A DNA stretch of 64,000 bases from Trissonchulus latispiculum (GCA_030248195.1 JASAND010007853.1:27718-91717); one strand, 5' to 3'; positions 1 to 13,070 are shown, counted from the first letter of the stretch. Notes: generated from the sequence alone by a model not told the origin. Numbers and translations: made by a program.

Positions 1-420
1 ATTTTGGCAGAGAAACTCAGAACTTCATATTTTGGTGGGGTATGACTCACTGTCACGTGACCCCTGCCGGACCTGTCCGGACCCTCCAGGTACCAACTGA
101 CAGTCCCAAGTGGCTATAAACATGTCCTAGGAGGTTTTCCAGGGCGCTGAATTCAAATCTGGCATTAGTTTTTCGGTAATTATGGCCTAATACTGACTTC
201 TGGGATCACGTTCACCGTCGGACGGTTCAGCAGCCCGGCTGGTACTACTCAGGTTGGACTACCAGAAGTGCCAGGCAACCTCAAAAACATCGTATATAAG
301 GGTTTTCGAGTGTCGCTGAGCTCGAATTTGACGTTAGTTTTGCTCCAGCTGCTGCTCTGATATCAGTAACAAAATATAAAAATGATTTTTTTTTACAAAA
401 TTTTAACAATAAAAATCACC
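1..420 (+). repeat. Dispersed noncoding repeat, family R, copy 1
   Basis: This stretch shares an ordered set of landmarks with 27355-27720 and 63299-63680: a TCACGTGACC-like start, then GAATTC followed by a GGCATTAG-type block, then GAGCTCGAATTT followed by GCGTTAGTTTT and a GCTGC run. The three copies are diverged but collinear and in the same orientation. No coding potential is visible. The left end lies at or before the window edge. The repeat class is unknown. Confidence 0.6.
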
Positions 421-1352
421 CACCCCAGGATGCCACAGAGGTCCAACTGGGAACTTCTATATATGTATCGATAGCCCACAGTCAGGATATGTCACAAGCA
501 CAATATGGAGTTGCCTAGGGTTTTCCCTTAGTAAATAGCAGCCGAAATTCGAACTTCGGTTATGAACGTTTTTGAGGTCACTTTGGGTACCCTTACTTAA
601 ATGTCTGCCCGAATGCACATGGAGAGGGCCTAGGGGCTCAAACTCTGGACAGGTTTCAATGTTGAGATGTGTGTGGCTATCACCATAAAAATTTGTCTCA
701 TGCGACTTTCCTGTGAGTCAGGTGGGGTTTTTTTTTTTTGTTAAAATTTCGGGTGATTTTTTTTTGTTAAGCTTGCTATACCATATGCAGTAAAAACCTG
801 TGCTCACAAATTCCTGCTCTGTAACTCATTATAAAACGTTTGAAGTATATAAAGCATAATATTTCAAATCAGCAAGCCTGCCTGAAAGCTGATGAATTTA
901 GAACTCAGACACAAATGTCAAATGCGGAGGGAGATGTACTCATGAATATGGGCCAGCCAGCGGCTGGTCTATTAGTGCGCTTAACCTAGTCCTCCCTGTA
1001 TCACGGCAATCCCGGCTCCTCCTATACAATGCGTTTTAAAATCCCAGTCCTCGGTCTGCTTAAGTCCCAGTGTCACCTATATTGCATTTTCGATGCTCCA
1101 TCGGAGCATTTTTATTCTTGTCCTATTTCATTTTTATATTCCTTGCAAAACTTATAAGAATGTTAAAGCTTTATGAAAGAAACTTTAAAAATCTCCAAAT
1201 GATTACGTAACAGTACAACCAAGCCATAGAATAAAGAAGCTTGAAAAGTACCAATTACAAAGTACAAAGATTTTGCCAGAAAAATGCCTATCCACTACAA
1301 ATAAGAATATTTTAGAAAGTTAAAAAGTTATTCGTAGTTTGTTATGAAGTTG
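421..1352. other. Noncoding stretch, no gene seen
   Basis: AT-rich sequence with T-runs near 730-770. No ORF with a recognisable domain and no clear inverted or tandem repeat was found. Confidence 0.5.
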
Positions 1353-1750
1353 GCGCTGTACCTTCAGCAGCACTCTCTACTGCAGCGCAACTAGACGCAA
1401 ACGTCACTGCCAAAAGCGATACTTATACGGTACGATTTCAATGCTAATTCGTACGCCTGCAGAATTTCGACGATTGTAACTTTTCTGTAGCTAAAGGTAG
1501 TCGTGCTGTAATTTCAGCAGCACCTACTGCAGCGCAACTAGACGCAAACGTTAATGCTAAAAAAGGAGACTTATACGGTATTGCTTCCACGTTCTTCTGC
1601 ACGTGGCTGCAGAATTTCAGATTACTGTAAGTTATCTGTAGTTAGCGATAGGCCGTGTTGCATTTCCGCAGTACTCTACTACAGCGCAACCAAAGAGTAA
1701 CATCGTAATAGGTATACGAAACTCATTCATAATAGTTCGTCATGTCCTAA
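1353..1750. repeat. Tandem repeat, about 150-bp unit, three diverged copies
   Basis: The block CTGCAGCGCAACTAGACGC recurs at about 1380 and 1527, and a degraded version at about 1678. The spacings are therefore 147 and 151 bp. Each unit also carries a CTGCAGAATTTC block. There is no ORF across the array. Confidence 0.7.
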
Positions 1751-2638
1751 ACTATCTGTATGCAGAATTTCAAATGCCAGTGATAAATGAATAACGTGTT
1801 ATCGACGGTGCTGTGTTTTAGGACAGCACATACAGCAGAAGTGTAAGCTAGAGAGTGCACCAACTAACATAGCTACAGTTCCCTAACTACAGACACGAAT
1901 TGTCACCAAGTTTAATATGTTTAACCGTTTACAGTGTAAGTCTACAGGACAGCGTGCTATGGTTGCTGCATAACAGTACAGCAAGATATACGTCCCACTG
2001 TATGGCCCAAAACAGCATATTTAGGCCTATTTCTGACTATTTTCTGTGGAGTTGGGACTTAGAAATTTTTCCAAAATGGCCATTTGGCCGGACCAACTTT
2101 GGGCCGGCCGCCTGAACGATCCCGGCCAGATATCGAAAATCGCCTCGGTTATGACACGCTACCCATCTCAAAGTTTCTTATGCAACAAGCCGCGTCTCTC
2201 TAACTTGTTCCCTGGGCCCTGTAGCCGTGACACAAAATTGGCCTTTTTTGGCCATCTTAGCGGTCAGGCCACATTTGGCCGGCCGCACAGGTGGCCGGCC
2301 GGGCCGGACAGCGAAAAATTGTCCAAAAGGTACATTAACACAAATACTACTCTCAGAAAAACCAAACTTCAGCGGCTGAAAATGCCCAGATCGTTCAGTT
2401 TTTGAGTTCGACTAAAACGGCTTCCACAAGCGTGACTTTCACGGAAAAAAACAAACGGACCTAACTTGTCCGGAAGCGAAAACTTTCAAAGTTGAAAATT
2501 TTGACCAAAACTTTTTTGATACTTGTTGTACTCGTCGTGCTGATTCCAACGATACCAAATTTGTCTATTTTGGTTGAGTATTTAGCTGGCACGGTGCTCG
2601 AACGGGTCTCTAAGGGCCGCGCTGAGCCTTTTACACCC
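1751..2638. other. Noncoding stretch with GGCCGG-rich patches
   Basis: GGCCGG/CCGGCC words are concentrated at about 2080-2310. Short ORFs here have no recognisable domain. Nothing else is supported. Confidence 0.4.
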
Positions 2639-2639
2639 A

Positions 2640-3250
2640 TATTATAGTGGGAGCGCTATCGCGCCCCCTATAATATACGTATGTATAACCTCCTCTTTTT
2701 GGGCTACTGGTAAATCGCAATGATCTGCAGATATATGTGCATTCAAACTTGCAAGGTAAATATTGTTGCGGAAATAGCAGCCACAAATAAAATATTTTTT
2801 AAACGGTGCCGTCATCTTAGCTAAAATTAATTTAGCAACAACGTGATTCACAAAGAAGCATCGTCCAAGCCAGGGGGCGCACCCAAGGGGAGTCTGGCTT
2901 ATTTTACCAGGGGAGCGCCCCCATTCGGCGACCTCCCCACGAAAGCCCCCCATACATTTCGACCTCCCCCCCATAACCCTCCGTAACCCAAAAAATTGCC
3001 AAATTTACCATTTTAGCCCTAAATGTTTGCAAAAGTTTTCGGCTTCGCCGATTTTTACCGAAATTTTCACTATTTTAGCGTAAAAAACACCTAAAATTAG
3101 TCATTTTTTTTTAGCGAGTTTTGGCGTTTTGCACAAGAACGTAAAAAATTAGCAAAATGTTTTCAAAATATGCCTCCCCCATTTTTGGTGAGCCGGGGGG
3201 GGCAAATCTCGAGCCCCCATAAACTTTGGCCTATAAAAGCCAGGAGGTGG
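2640..3250. repeat. Hairpin plus G/C-rich repeat family shared with 29140-29400
   Basis: A short palindrome (TATAGTGGGAGCGC against GCGCCCCCTATA) lies at about 2643-2672. From about 2875 the sequence GCGCACCCAAGG, then runs of CCCCC with CATTCGG and AAAGCCCCCCATA, matches the order seen at 29140-29400. That makes this one of two dispersed copies. ORFs inside are composition artefacts. Confidence 0.5.
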
Positions 3251-3409
3251 CAGGGGGCGCCGCCCCACTGCCAGGTGTCGAAGGTGAGAAAAACTTTAGA
3301 AGCAGAAAGGAGAAAAGGGAGAAGAAACGCCTACGGGTCGAATTAACCGCTGTTAGTTTACGCGTTTCGAAAGTAGCACATGAGGTGGGGTGGCTGACTT
3401 TCAATTGTG

Positions 3410-3414
3410 TATAT

Positions 3415-3448
<34 letters not shown>
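3410..3448. repeat. (AT)n microsatellite
   Basis: An uninterrupted AT dinucleotide run. Confidence 0.95.
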
Positions 3449-3453
<5 letters not shown>

Positions 3454-4048
3454 AGCATAGAGTGAAACTGCGCCCAGTGACATAACTGTGACATAATTGT
3501 GTAACTGTATACACTTCTATCATTTGCAATGTGCAACTAAATTGCTTTCACAGCGTATTGTTGTATTGCTACACGGTATTGCTCTGGCAGTCTCTTACGA
3601 TTATGGAGAAGCCACGCGATAATAGTATAAGTGTAAAACTGATGGTACGTTTGACGCACAACTAATTATTTCACATACTGAACTAGCACATAGTGGGACT
3701 TCACTATGTGCGCGCACGGAGTGAGACTACCGTATCTCTTTGTATTTTTGTATTGTGTGAAATTGGAAAACGGAGACAGAGAGAAAGTGTAGACAAAGAA
3801 CACTAAATGACAGTGTTCATAAATAACATTATGACACTGACTAGACTATAATTATTGATGCACAGAATTTAAGTTGTTCAAATTCACTCAAGCGCAATTT
3901 ATTTTGAAAAAACTTTTCAACATTTAGATTTATTTAAAATTTACTCTGTTTTCAGAATAACGTGCGCATTTCGAAGCCATTTGAATTTGTTTAAAATTTA
4001 CTTCCTATTTTACCTACCTACCTTCTTTGTACCTTCTTTGTGGAGACA
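3449..4048. other. Noncoding stretch downstream of the LINE 3' end
   Basis: AT-rich with no gene seen. Its right end, about 4011-4040, carries short repeats of the word ACCTTCTTTGT next to the LINE. These could be the microsatellite-like 3' tail of that element. Confidence 0.4.
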
Positions 4049-4921
4049 TCATGTTATTGATGATTTTAAATGACGGAAGGCAGCCGCACGAAAACCTTGA
4101 GGATTCCGTTTCGAGGCCACTGAGTGAGGCAGTGAGTTCCAGGAACGAGTTGTGCTAGGAATGAAGCTTTTCATATGGTGGCTGGTTCTTGACGGAGGTA
4201 CAAGCCTAGAATATGGATTGTCTGCTGCTCTGGTTCTACCACCTGCTGGGGCTTGTTGTGGCAATAGCGAACTCAATGAGGGAATATCCTGACGATGGAT
4301 AATACTGTGATAGATAGCAAGGGCTCCCGTTGAACATCTGAGCCTGATGGTATCAAACTGATTTCCACAAATCCTGCCTGCCTTTCTGTTGACGATTTCC
4401 AATGCCTCAGTAGCATATTCAGGAGCAGCAGTGCAAACAGGAAGAGAATATTCCATGATAGGACGAATAGCAGCCTTGTACAAATGTGACAAAGCCTTCC
4501 TTGATAGCAAGTCCGTATGTCGTCGCAGCATGCCAAGCAGTCGACTTGCTGAAGCTGCTTTCTGCATCAAGTGTGGGGCCCAGGATAAGTTGCTTGTAAA
4601 GGTTAGCCCAAGCAATTTAATAGAGTCATTGTTCCGTATAGGAACATCCCCCCATGTTATTTGCATTGCCTGATGACGGTCAACTCTTCTTGAAATGAGC
4701 ATCCCCTGCGTTTTAGGTAAGTTAAACTCCATCCGCCAGTTCCTAGCCCAAACGGAGCACTCGAGCAAATCAGCTTCCATAAATGTGGCAACAATGCTTC
4801 GCTCTGTAGGTGATGAAACAGGGGCAAATATAGTCAAGTCATCGGCAAACACGATGCTGCGACATCCCAGTCTAGCTGGTAAGTCATTGATATATATACA
4901 CCAGAAACAGCGTGGGCCCAA
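4049..4921 (-). pseudogene. LINE ORF2, C-terminal part of reverse transcriptase (shifted frame)
   Basis: This frame resumes just past the break with INDLP and the catalytic motif C, FADDLTIFA, then the thumb-like region. It ends with SFIPSTTRSWNSLPHSV, a C-terminal block typical of CR1-like elements. The overlap with the upstream frame lies in a run of TA dinucleotides, so a short expansion of that run is the likely cause of the break. The same WNSLP block occurs in a second LINE remnant at 53505-53702. No start codon of its own is implied; it is the tail of the upstream protein. Confidence 0.85.
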
Positions 4922-6851
4922 GAATAGATCCCTGCGGAACTCCGGATGTCACTGGCCTTGGATTTGAGTAGGCTTCATGTACTCTTACTACCTGCTGCCG
5001 TTGGAATAAGTAATCTTCGAGCCAGGCAAGAAGTTTACCCGATATCCCGTATTTTGTGAGTTTATACAGTAGCCCACGATGCCACACAGAATCGAAAGCC
5101 CCCGCCAGATCAAGGGCCAAGATTTGCACTTCACCATTGCGGTCGAGTTGGTTTGAACACTCCTGGCTCAACAGTAGATTGCAATGCATGGTAGAGCGTT
5201 TTTTGCGGAACCCATACTGTTCATCAGCAAGTAGGGAATTGCTCTCTAGATGTTTCACAAGATGGAAGTTTATGTAAGCTTCCATTACTTTAGACACAAT
5301 AGAGAGGAGTGAGACAGGCCTGTAATTTCCAGGGATTGAACGATCGCCCTTCTTATGGACTGGGGTCACAGTGCTCAGCTTCAAGTCACTGGGTACTACG
5401 CCTGTGGTCATAGATCTGCTAAACAGGATAGAAAGAGGATAGGCGAGTACATCTGCACATTCTCTAAGGACAATTGCAGGAATTCCATCAGGCCCAGTAC
5501 TTTTTGAGATGTCCAACTGACGCAATAGTTTTCGCACAATTCGGGGCTTGAATCTGATGCGATGAATCTTAGACTGTGTAAAGGACTGCAGAAAGGGAGG
5601 ATTTCCGACACCATTATCCACTTTACATTTAGAGACGAATGTCTGGTTCAAAACATTTGCTTTGAACGTGTCGTCTATTACAGCGGAATCATCCACAAAT
5701 AATGGAGGTATTGGAGGTTTGGTGGCGCGTTGCGTTAACTGATTGATAGACTTCCACCACTTGCGGCCAGACTGACCATCCACCTCTAGAGCGACAGCTG
5801 AGGCGTACTCCCTTTTGTATCTGCGTAAACTATGATTGTACATGTTCCTCGCACGTATGTATGTCGCTCTGTCCTCGCTGTTAAGGGAGGCCTTCCATTT
5901 ATTATACGTACGGATCTTAGACCGCAGAAGAAGACGCAGGTGTCGATTGAAATACGGATGATTTCTCTTCGGGTTGATTACCTTGGAAGGAATAAACAAG
6001 TCCATACCATCCAAAATCAACGATTTTATTTCAGCCCATATCGCATTGGGGTCTCTTCTATCCCTCAGAGAAAGCTGCGATAGATAGTATCGTAGGCCAT
6101 CCCAATCAGCACGCCCATAGCATCGGATGGAACGAGGTTCAGGAGGAACAAGCTGTTCACCAAACTCGATGGAGGCAGTAACAAGTCCGTGGTCTGACGT
6201 ACCAATCGGCGTAGTACACGTTTCAAACTTCAACAAAGAAGCCCCATCATCATCGGCATCACTAAATATCAGATCGAGGGTTGCTGGTGTATCACCCAAT
6301 CTAGTAGGTTCCGTTACCAGTTGGGTGAAACCGTTTGAGGCAGCAAAAGCTTCAGCTTCAAGACCAATCTGGCTTGTTGGCCCAGAGAATCTCAACCAAC
6401 GTGAATTGTGCACATTAAAGTCTCCTATTATTGAGATACGGCCATGTGCGTCATTGCTATGAATGCTTTCAATATCCCGATTGAGCGACACAAACAAATT
6501 ATTATCCCTGTTTGGAGGACGGTAACAGACAGCCAAATATAATCTAATGTTACCCAGGCATAACTTGAACCAAGAGTATTCGTGGGTGGATGAGCTTAAG
6601 TATACGCTACATGGAATGGTGTCCCGGGCATATAGCGCAACTCCGCCGCCATGTCCGCGCCGATCATGCCTGTATAAGTTGAACCCCTTGATAAGACATG
6701 TGCTATCATCCATCGTAGCAGTAGACAGGAATGTCTCTGTCAAAGCAATGACGTCAGGAGCACGTTCACCAGCCTCATGAATTCGTGCTAGGAGATGTTC
6801 GTAGTTGGAGATAAGACCACGAATATTAGACAACCATAACAAGATATCCAT
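4884..6851 (-). pseudogene. LINE ORF2, endonuclease and first part of reverse transcriptase
   Basis: The 655-residue frame opens directly in the endonuclease/exonuclease/phosphatase fold. Visible motifs are ALTETFL (metal-site glutamate), GGGVALYAR, YRPPN, IIGDFNVH and TSDHGLV (catalytic histidine), within roughly residues 30-225. The RT follows from about residue 435, with GPDGIP, NYRPVSLLS, ALDLAGAFDSVWH (motif A aspartate) and SGVPQGSILGP (motif B). In the cell this protein would nick target DNA and prime cDNA synthesis from its own RNA. The frame ends prematurely just after motif B, at a short TA run near 4885-4900, and the RT continues in another frame at 4049-4921. The start was chosen because the endonuclease begins within a few residues of it. 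Confidence 0.88.
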
Positions 6852-7939
6852 GCTCGCATCAGCCTCTCCTCCCCCGTTAGGGTTTACAGGAGAAGCGTCA
6901 GCGTTGTTTAAATAAAAAGAACATAAGTGACCTTAGGTAGTTACGTACGTAGATTATTAATATGTAATTTTTATTAGCTAGAAAAATACGCTCTTTGTAT
7001 GCACAACTTTTGCGCGACAATTGCCCTCCTGTTCCTTACGGTAGGAGCTTCCAGCGTTAGTGAGGGAGAGCAATTGTCGCTGGGATTAACAAAGCGGCCT
7101 CCCTTGTTCCTGGCCGAAAATCATGACTAAAAGGAAGAGAAAGGGGCCAGTGAATAAGTGAGCGCCTGAAAAATACAAAATACAAATTTTATAAAAGTTT
7201 ACAGTGACAGTAACACTTAAGATTCATTTTTTCATATTGGGCCCTGAGAGGCCATCATTCTGCATTGTTTCATTTTTCTTTTCATGAAAATTTATATTTT
7301 TATCAGAAACTTTCCCCTTTGGTTACCTTTACGTGTTAACCAAAAAGTCTGGAAAGTTTCTGGAGATTCAGCTCTGGAAATTTCGCACACAAAGGGGTCA
7401 TAATTCTAGACCCCCCATAAATCTCTATTCCGGTGGGCCAGGCGTGCAAACAGCCCACGTCGGGTCTGCACCCACAAAGGGGATTTCCAGAAGAGTCTGG
7501 AAATCCCGTCCACCTCAAAGAAACCGCCAACAGGCGTGAGGTAGACTGACTGGAAATTCAAAATTTCCAGTCAGTCTTTGCTTCAGCTCCGGCCGAGAGC
7601 GGACGTGTATCCCCCCTTCTAGTGCGTCTCCTGGTGTGCTAGCGTTTTGGCCGGAGAACCCCCAACGCACTTTTCACCCCCCATAGGACCACGAGTTAGG
7701 ACCTCCTCTGGCCCACACAGGTCAGAGGAGATGACGTGAGTGAACACGAAGCAAAGACACACAAGATCTAGGGCCACATGAGCGTACTATGCTCGGCCAG
7801 ACACACTAGAAAACACACAGTTTTTAAGGTTTTAGAAGGCCCTTTTTTGGCCTATTTTTTACTATGGGTTTTCGGCCTTCGGGCCTTTAATTTTTTAATC
7901 AAACTATAGCCCTTTTTGGCTCATCATTAACTCAAAATT
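6852..7939. other. Noncoding stretch with one hairpin
   Basis: A hairpin lies at 7014-7080: GCGACAATTG with CCCTCC is mirrored by GAGGGAGAG and CAATTGTCGC. The rest, including Gly/Pro-rich ORFs at about 7333-7540, shows no domain. The first part may include the 5' region of the LINE. Confidence 0.4.
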
Positions 7940-8071
7940 AGCGAGCCCTCGTGGCCAGTATTTTTGTTCTGTTTTTATCCAGCGAGCCCTTGTGGCCAGT
8001 TTTTCATCCTTGTTCAGCGAGCCCTCGTGGCCAGTTTTTACATTTTTCACTCAGCGAGCCCTCGTGGCCAG
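7940..8071. repeat. Short tandem repeat, four copies of a 19-bp block
   Basis: AGCGAGCCCTCGTGGCCAG starts at 7940, 8016 and 8053, and with one change at 7981. The spacings are 41, 35 and 37 bp, and T-rich spacers separate the copies. No coding role is seen. Confidence 0.85.
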
Positions 8072-11000
8072 ACATTTTTACTTTTCACATTTTTTGGGGT
8101 TTTAGTAATGAAGGGATTTTGAGTGGGGACCCACCCTTGAGTTGAGATAGGAGGTCCCTTGGTTACGACCTCATGTTCTGAACTGAGTTAAGTCTAGGAA
8201 ATAATTCTCCCCACAGCCGGCAATTAGGAATTGCCGGCCATATTCGTACAACTAGGCACTACTGAAGTTAAAGAATATTGTTTGTAATCGTGTTATGCCA
8301 TTTGTGTAGGTCGGCTACCTAAAAGTAATAGGACTTAAAACTCAGAAGTTGCTTTAATCGTTAACTATTTAGCCTTTTCGAGGGGAGTGGCCGGCTTCCC
8401 CTATGTTAATTTAATCAAGCTGTCCTTAGCGGAACTGACTGTTGTTGTTTAGTAATAATTGCCGAGCAATTATTACTCGTTAGCTTTCCAACAAAATCCT
8501 CAAAGTCTCAAAGCTTATAGTATCGGTCAAAGTTACAAATTTACAAAATCTGGGCTCCAGACGGAGACCCGTTAATTCCCAAAGCTACAACAAAATGTGC
8601 ATACAAAGAATAGGTAGAATAGGTAGATTTAGGTAGGAAAGAGTTAGGATTTGTATTGTAATGTGTAGCCGTTTGTGTTAATGTTGGTGTGATTGTGCTC
8701 GTAATTGTGTGAATGTGAACCCCAAATTTACGTACCGGGCTTCTTGGGTAAATTCCTTATGGATTATGTATGAGGTTCCAAGCCTAGCCCCTTTTAAGTG
8801 TGAGTTCTGAACCAAAATTGCGTGACTGTGAGTGTGATTGAGGGCAGACCATGTAAATTCCCTTTGTTTGATAAGGGTCTTGGAAATGCCAGAATGGACG
8901 TGTTATTACTCCGATATTAGGCGGGAACTGGGCCAAATTGAGTAGCGATTTGGCCCTTAATTATAAATAATCAGGGATTTGTTTCGGCTAAAGCTTAGAC
9001 GCGTGTTTGACGTAAAATTGCCCGTTTCTGAGTAAATGCAATGTAAAGTTTTGTCTGTTTATTGTTCTGTTGACGGTTAGGGCAGATTCTGCAGTCTAGG
9101 GTCACGGGGACCCCCTATTAGGTCTGCAGGTTTGTCAGATTTCCGGTCATCCGTGTAGGTCGCCCTGCTATTAGGGGACGGATGAGCCGCAACCATGAAA
9201 TCCAATACTAACCAGATTAGACAGGTAGATAATGTATAAAATAGGTAGAAATTTGTCACTAGTAAGAGTCTCACAACAAATGTCCGATTAGCGGACCGGT
9301 AGTTTAGTTAGTTCTAGGTACAGCCTTATAACAAATGTCCGATTAGCGGACTGGCAGTTTAAATTAATAGTTCTAGGTAAGAAAATATATAGTTGCAGTC
9401 CTGTTATATTAATTAGCTGGCATTCTTAATAATTGGGGAAATAGTTAAGTCTAGTTAGGATAGGGATATCAATAGTCTTGGCCTAAAACTCATCATGGGC
9501 TCACGGTCGTTACCGTAACACTCAACTTCCCATGTCAAAGGCCAAAAAACAGGCTAAACTAAAAGAAAAGAAGTAGACCCGTACTGAGGTTCGAACTCAG
9601 GTTCTCTGGATTAATAGGTCCAGTGCTCTTCCATTGAGCTAACGGGTTACAATTAGAACGAGTTCAAGCTAGCCTATATAAGAAAGCAATGTTGCAAATT
9701 AGCACGTGTGCAGTCCAATGAGTACATTATATGTGTTAATTATGCATATGTAGAAACAAACTTTAATGATGTTTTTCTCACTAATTACTTAATATTTTTT
9801 GGTGCTGTAAGCACAAAAATGCTCAGTTTTTCAAGCTCTACAAGAATATATAACTTTTACTTAAATCCGTGTTCATCGAAATTTTGCTAATTTATATGCC
9901 AGTTTTGCACGAGTGCAATTATGTGCTCGTGTGAAAGGGTGGTAGTACGCGCGACTGTCACTCGGCTGGCTGCTGGGGTTGCCAGCACCGGATCGAATAG
10001 CGGTTCGGCACGTCCCCTGTTAGGGCATAGGATAAGGGGCAGGTAGATTTAGAAGTAGACGTAGTTCGGTAGGTCGGTAAGTAGGGACTGCGTAAAATGG
10101 ATGCTGAGACAGTGAGTGAGTGAGTTTTTGCATTTTTGGTAAGAAAACAGTTAATACTAATTATGTGCAAAAACTCACCCACAAAGCAGCCTATTTAATT
10201 ATGTTATCAATATAGGTAGGAAAACTGATTAGCCATAGAACGTTTAATCAAATAAACGGCAGTATTAATTCTTGAGTTAGCATTACGTAGGTTTTAGTAG
10301 TTAATATACATAGGTAAGTAGGCAGTAGCTAGGTTAATTGTAGTAAACGATAAATATCTGACCATCTTCCAACGTTAGAAATTTATGTAAAAACATCAAG
10401 TTTTGTGTACGTTCAGGATTAGCAGCGGGCCACGGGAAACAAGCCTGTTTCCCGTGGCGAATCAACAAAATTGGGCCAGAACTAGGCCAGAAACGCAAGT
10501 TTTGTTCGGTCATTTAATCTGTTCAAGTGAACCTGTGAGTTTCGGTCAGGATCTGTTTGTATTAACCTAAGACGGGCCGGACGGTCCGGTTTGTGCAAGA
10601 AAAAGACGGAAACTAGCAAGATTTTCAAGTAATGTACGAATAGCGAGGTTTACACGTTTCCAAGAGTTGTTTCGTCTAATTGCAAGTCATTAAGACCTGA
10701 TTTGGGTCCAGATGTGAGAACATTACAAATAGTTTTGTCTACGGGAAGAACTACTTCAAGTTTAATCAAAATCACCAAGTAGTAATCTAAAATGGCCACG
10801 GAAGGTTTGTTCTGCAACAAGAAATTACTACGAACAGTTAACGTTGTCAAAAAGGCAATAGCCAGTGGTTTTGTGTCATTTCGTCAATTCACAAGTTCAA
10901 ATAGGGCCCAAAATGCACATTTTGGGCCAGGAAAGCGAAAGAACGAGTAATGGTTGCTGGGTTCGATTCCCGCACCGTGACCTTGTATTAATGGGTTTTA

Positions 11001-11637
11001 ACCCATTTGATTCAGGTGCGCGGATCGTCTCCAGTTCAGAATCGAAGTGGTGAACTAGTCGGCTTGGATCAGTCAGTGGAAGTGCTTAATCGGAGAACTT
11101 TGGTCGTATCAGTAATTGCAGTACATTAGTTGGTTGGATCCGGAAGTGATCCCAGATTTGGAATTATCAGTCAACTTTGGAGCCTAATCACTGTAGGTGT
11201 TTTGTGGACTTAGAACATTAGCTAAGGTCAAGACCAGAGACGATACCGCCGGCGCCTGACATCAACTAGGGTGAACTGACAGCGAACCTTTACGAATCTC
11301 AAACTCGTACCTTAACATTCTCTATTCAAAATGCAATATTCAGTTCTGATCGTCTTCGCCATTTCCGGGGCCCAGTCCCCTCTGTCTCTGGCTTGAGCTT
11401 AGATAGCAGCCGGAAGTCATCGTAACTAGATAGCGAGAAGAAATCAGAGAAGACCCCCCAGTCCTTGAACTTTGTGTAACTGTGTTAATTTTCCGTTAAT
11501 TAGCGATAAGTAAGGAAGGACTACCAAACCCCCAACTGTTTCGCGTTCCTCAAATTCTATCCCACATAGCATCCCTGAACTGAGTGTCGGAGCGAAAGCA
11601 GTGTCCGACTTTCAGGGGCTCACCCAAAGACCGTCCC
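8072..11637. other. Long noncoding stretch, one tRNA-like sequence
   Basis: No ORF with a recognisable domain. A 55-bp repeat (AACAAATGTCCGATTAGCGG) occurs at about 9275 and 9330. Short C- and G-rich palindromic patches lie near 10430-10460 and 10560-10580. A tRNA-like sequence is listed separately. Confidence 0.5.
9576..9649 (-). tRNA. tRNA-like sequence (probable pseudogene)
   Basis: On the - strand the sequence folds with a D arm (GCTC/GAGC), an anticodon stem (CTGGA/TCCAG) and a perfect T arm (CTGAG, loop TTCGAAC, CTCAG). A near-complete acceptor stem pairs ACCCGT with ACGGGT. The anticodon loop appears to be 8 nt rather than 7 and the acceptor/D spacing is off by one. A decayed tRNA or tRNA-derived repeat is therefore more likely than a working gene. 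The anticodon cannot be assigned safely. Confidence 0.45.
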
Positions 11638-12479
11638 TAGGGGCCTTTTCGCGAATGGGTTAAACGAGTTAAATTTAACTCGATCCTTTTCGCAAATGGG
11701 TTAAACGAGTTAAAATTAACTCGCCGAGTTAAGCAGAGTTAAAATTTTTAACTCTACGCTCATTCGCGAAAAGAGTTAAAAATTAACTCTTTTAACTCTA
11801 CTCTTTTCGTGAATGACACGTAGAGTTAAAAACCTGCAGAGTTAAATTTAACTCTACCCTTTTCATGAATGGGTTAAATTTAAGTCTTTTAACTCGCTCA
11901 CGACATTTTACATTGAATTTTAACCCGCGTCTCAGCACGCGGGTTAAACGAGTTAAAATCGTCCATGCTTTACATTGTTATTGCCACATTATGCGCGCGT
12001 AATAAAGCTTTAGAAATGACAAGATAGTCCAGCCAATGAAAGTGCAACACAATTTCATTGGATGGTTCAAAATGCTTCAAAATTACTTAAACATTTGCCA
12101 ACATTCTGCTGAATTATTTACGCTAAAGTAACGAAATAGGCTACTTAGTAAAATAACAATAGATTGAACAAGATATTTTAAAAATGCTGTATTTTTAGAA
12201 ATAATAGTTAAATAAAATTAATTAAGTTAAAATAATTAATTATAATTATAAATAGGCTCTAAATTATTTTTTGTATGTTAATTAACAAGTAACAAAAATG
12301 CTCCGCACAAAAGGGGATAATATGTGTGTTGGGCCTATGTCTGTCGTTTAAATTCCGGTTGAGAAAGCAAGTATATAAATCCGACACAGCAAGTTTGGGT
12401 GGGTGGTTCTATGGCGAAAGTTGCTCAGTTCGATGCAGGACTTCATTTGACTCGAAATTTGACCACTTTTGAAAATTTT

Positions 12480-13070
12480 AATTTTTGACCCAAAATCGCC
12501 TAAGTCCCCACCCCACCACAGCCCTCGACAGCCACTTTAGGTACGCACTTCTATGACAAAAGTTGTTCAGTTCAATGCGGGCTTTCATTTGGTACCAAAT
12601 TTGATCACTTTTAAAAATTTTAATTTTGACCCAAAATCGCCTAAGTCCCCACCCCACCCCACCACAGCCCTCTACAGCCACTTTAGGTGCGCACTTCTAT
12701 GACAAAAGTTGCTCAGTTCGATGCGGGCTTTCATTTGGTACCAAATTTGACCACTTTTGAAAATTTTAATTTTTGACCCAAAATCGCCTAAGTCCCCACC
12801 CCACCACAGCCCTCTACAGCCACTTTAGGTGCGCACTTCTATGACAAAAGTTGCTCAGTTCGATGCGGGCTTTCATTTGGTACCAAATTTGACCACTTTT
12901 GAAAATTTTAATTTTTGACCCAAAATCGCCTAAGTCCCCACCCCCACCCTACCACAGCACTCTACAGCCACTTTGAGCATGCAATTCTATGACAAAAGTT
13001 GTTCAGCTCACTTAGGGCTTTCATTTGGTACAAAATTTGACCACTTTTGAAAAATTTTATTTTTGACCAC
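12480..13070. repeat. Tandem array, about 143-bp unit, four copies
   Basis: The block CAGCCCTCTACAGCCACTTT (variants allowed) starts near 12521, 12665, 12806 and 12955. Each copy carries TATGACAAAAGTTG and CATTTGGTACCAAATTTGA. The same unit recurs in opposite orientation at 29990-30262. Confidence 0.8.

Larger units (their letters stand above)
4049..6851 (-). mobile_element. Non-LTR retrotransposon (CR1/Jockey-type, APE + RT), one frameshift
   Basis: On the - strand an ORF2-type polyprotein runs from an ATG at 6851 to about 4049. It has an N-terminal apurinic endonuclease and a C-terminal reverse transcriptase, the layout of CR1/L2/Jockey-group LINEs. There is no RNase H domain after the RT and no convincing ORF1 upstream, so the 5' end may be truncated. 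Only one break is visible in about 2.8 kb, which suggests a fairly young copy. The finer clade is not determined. Confidence 0.85.

Noticed and set aside
7940..8071. Evenly spaced 19-bp repeats considered as a CRISPR-like array
   Set aside because: Four copies only, low-complexity T-rich spacers, in a eukaryotic genome with no cas genes.
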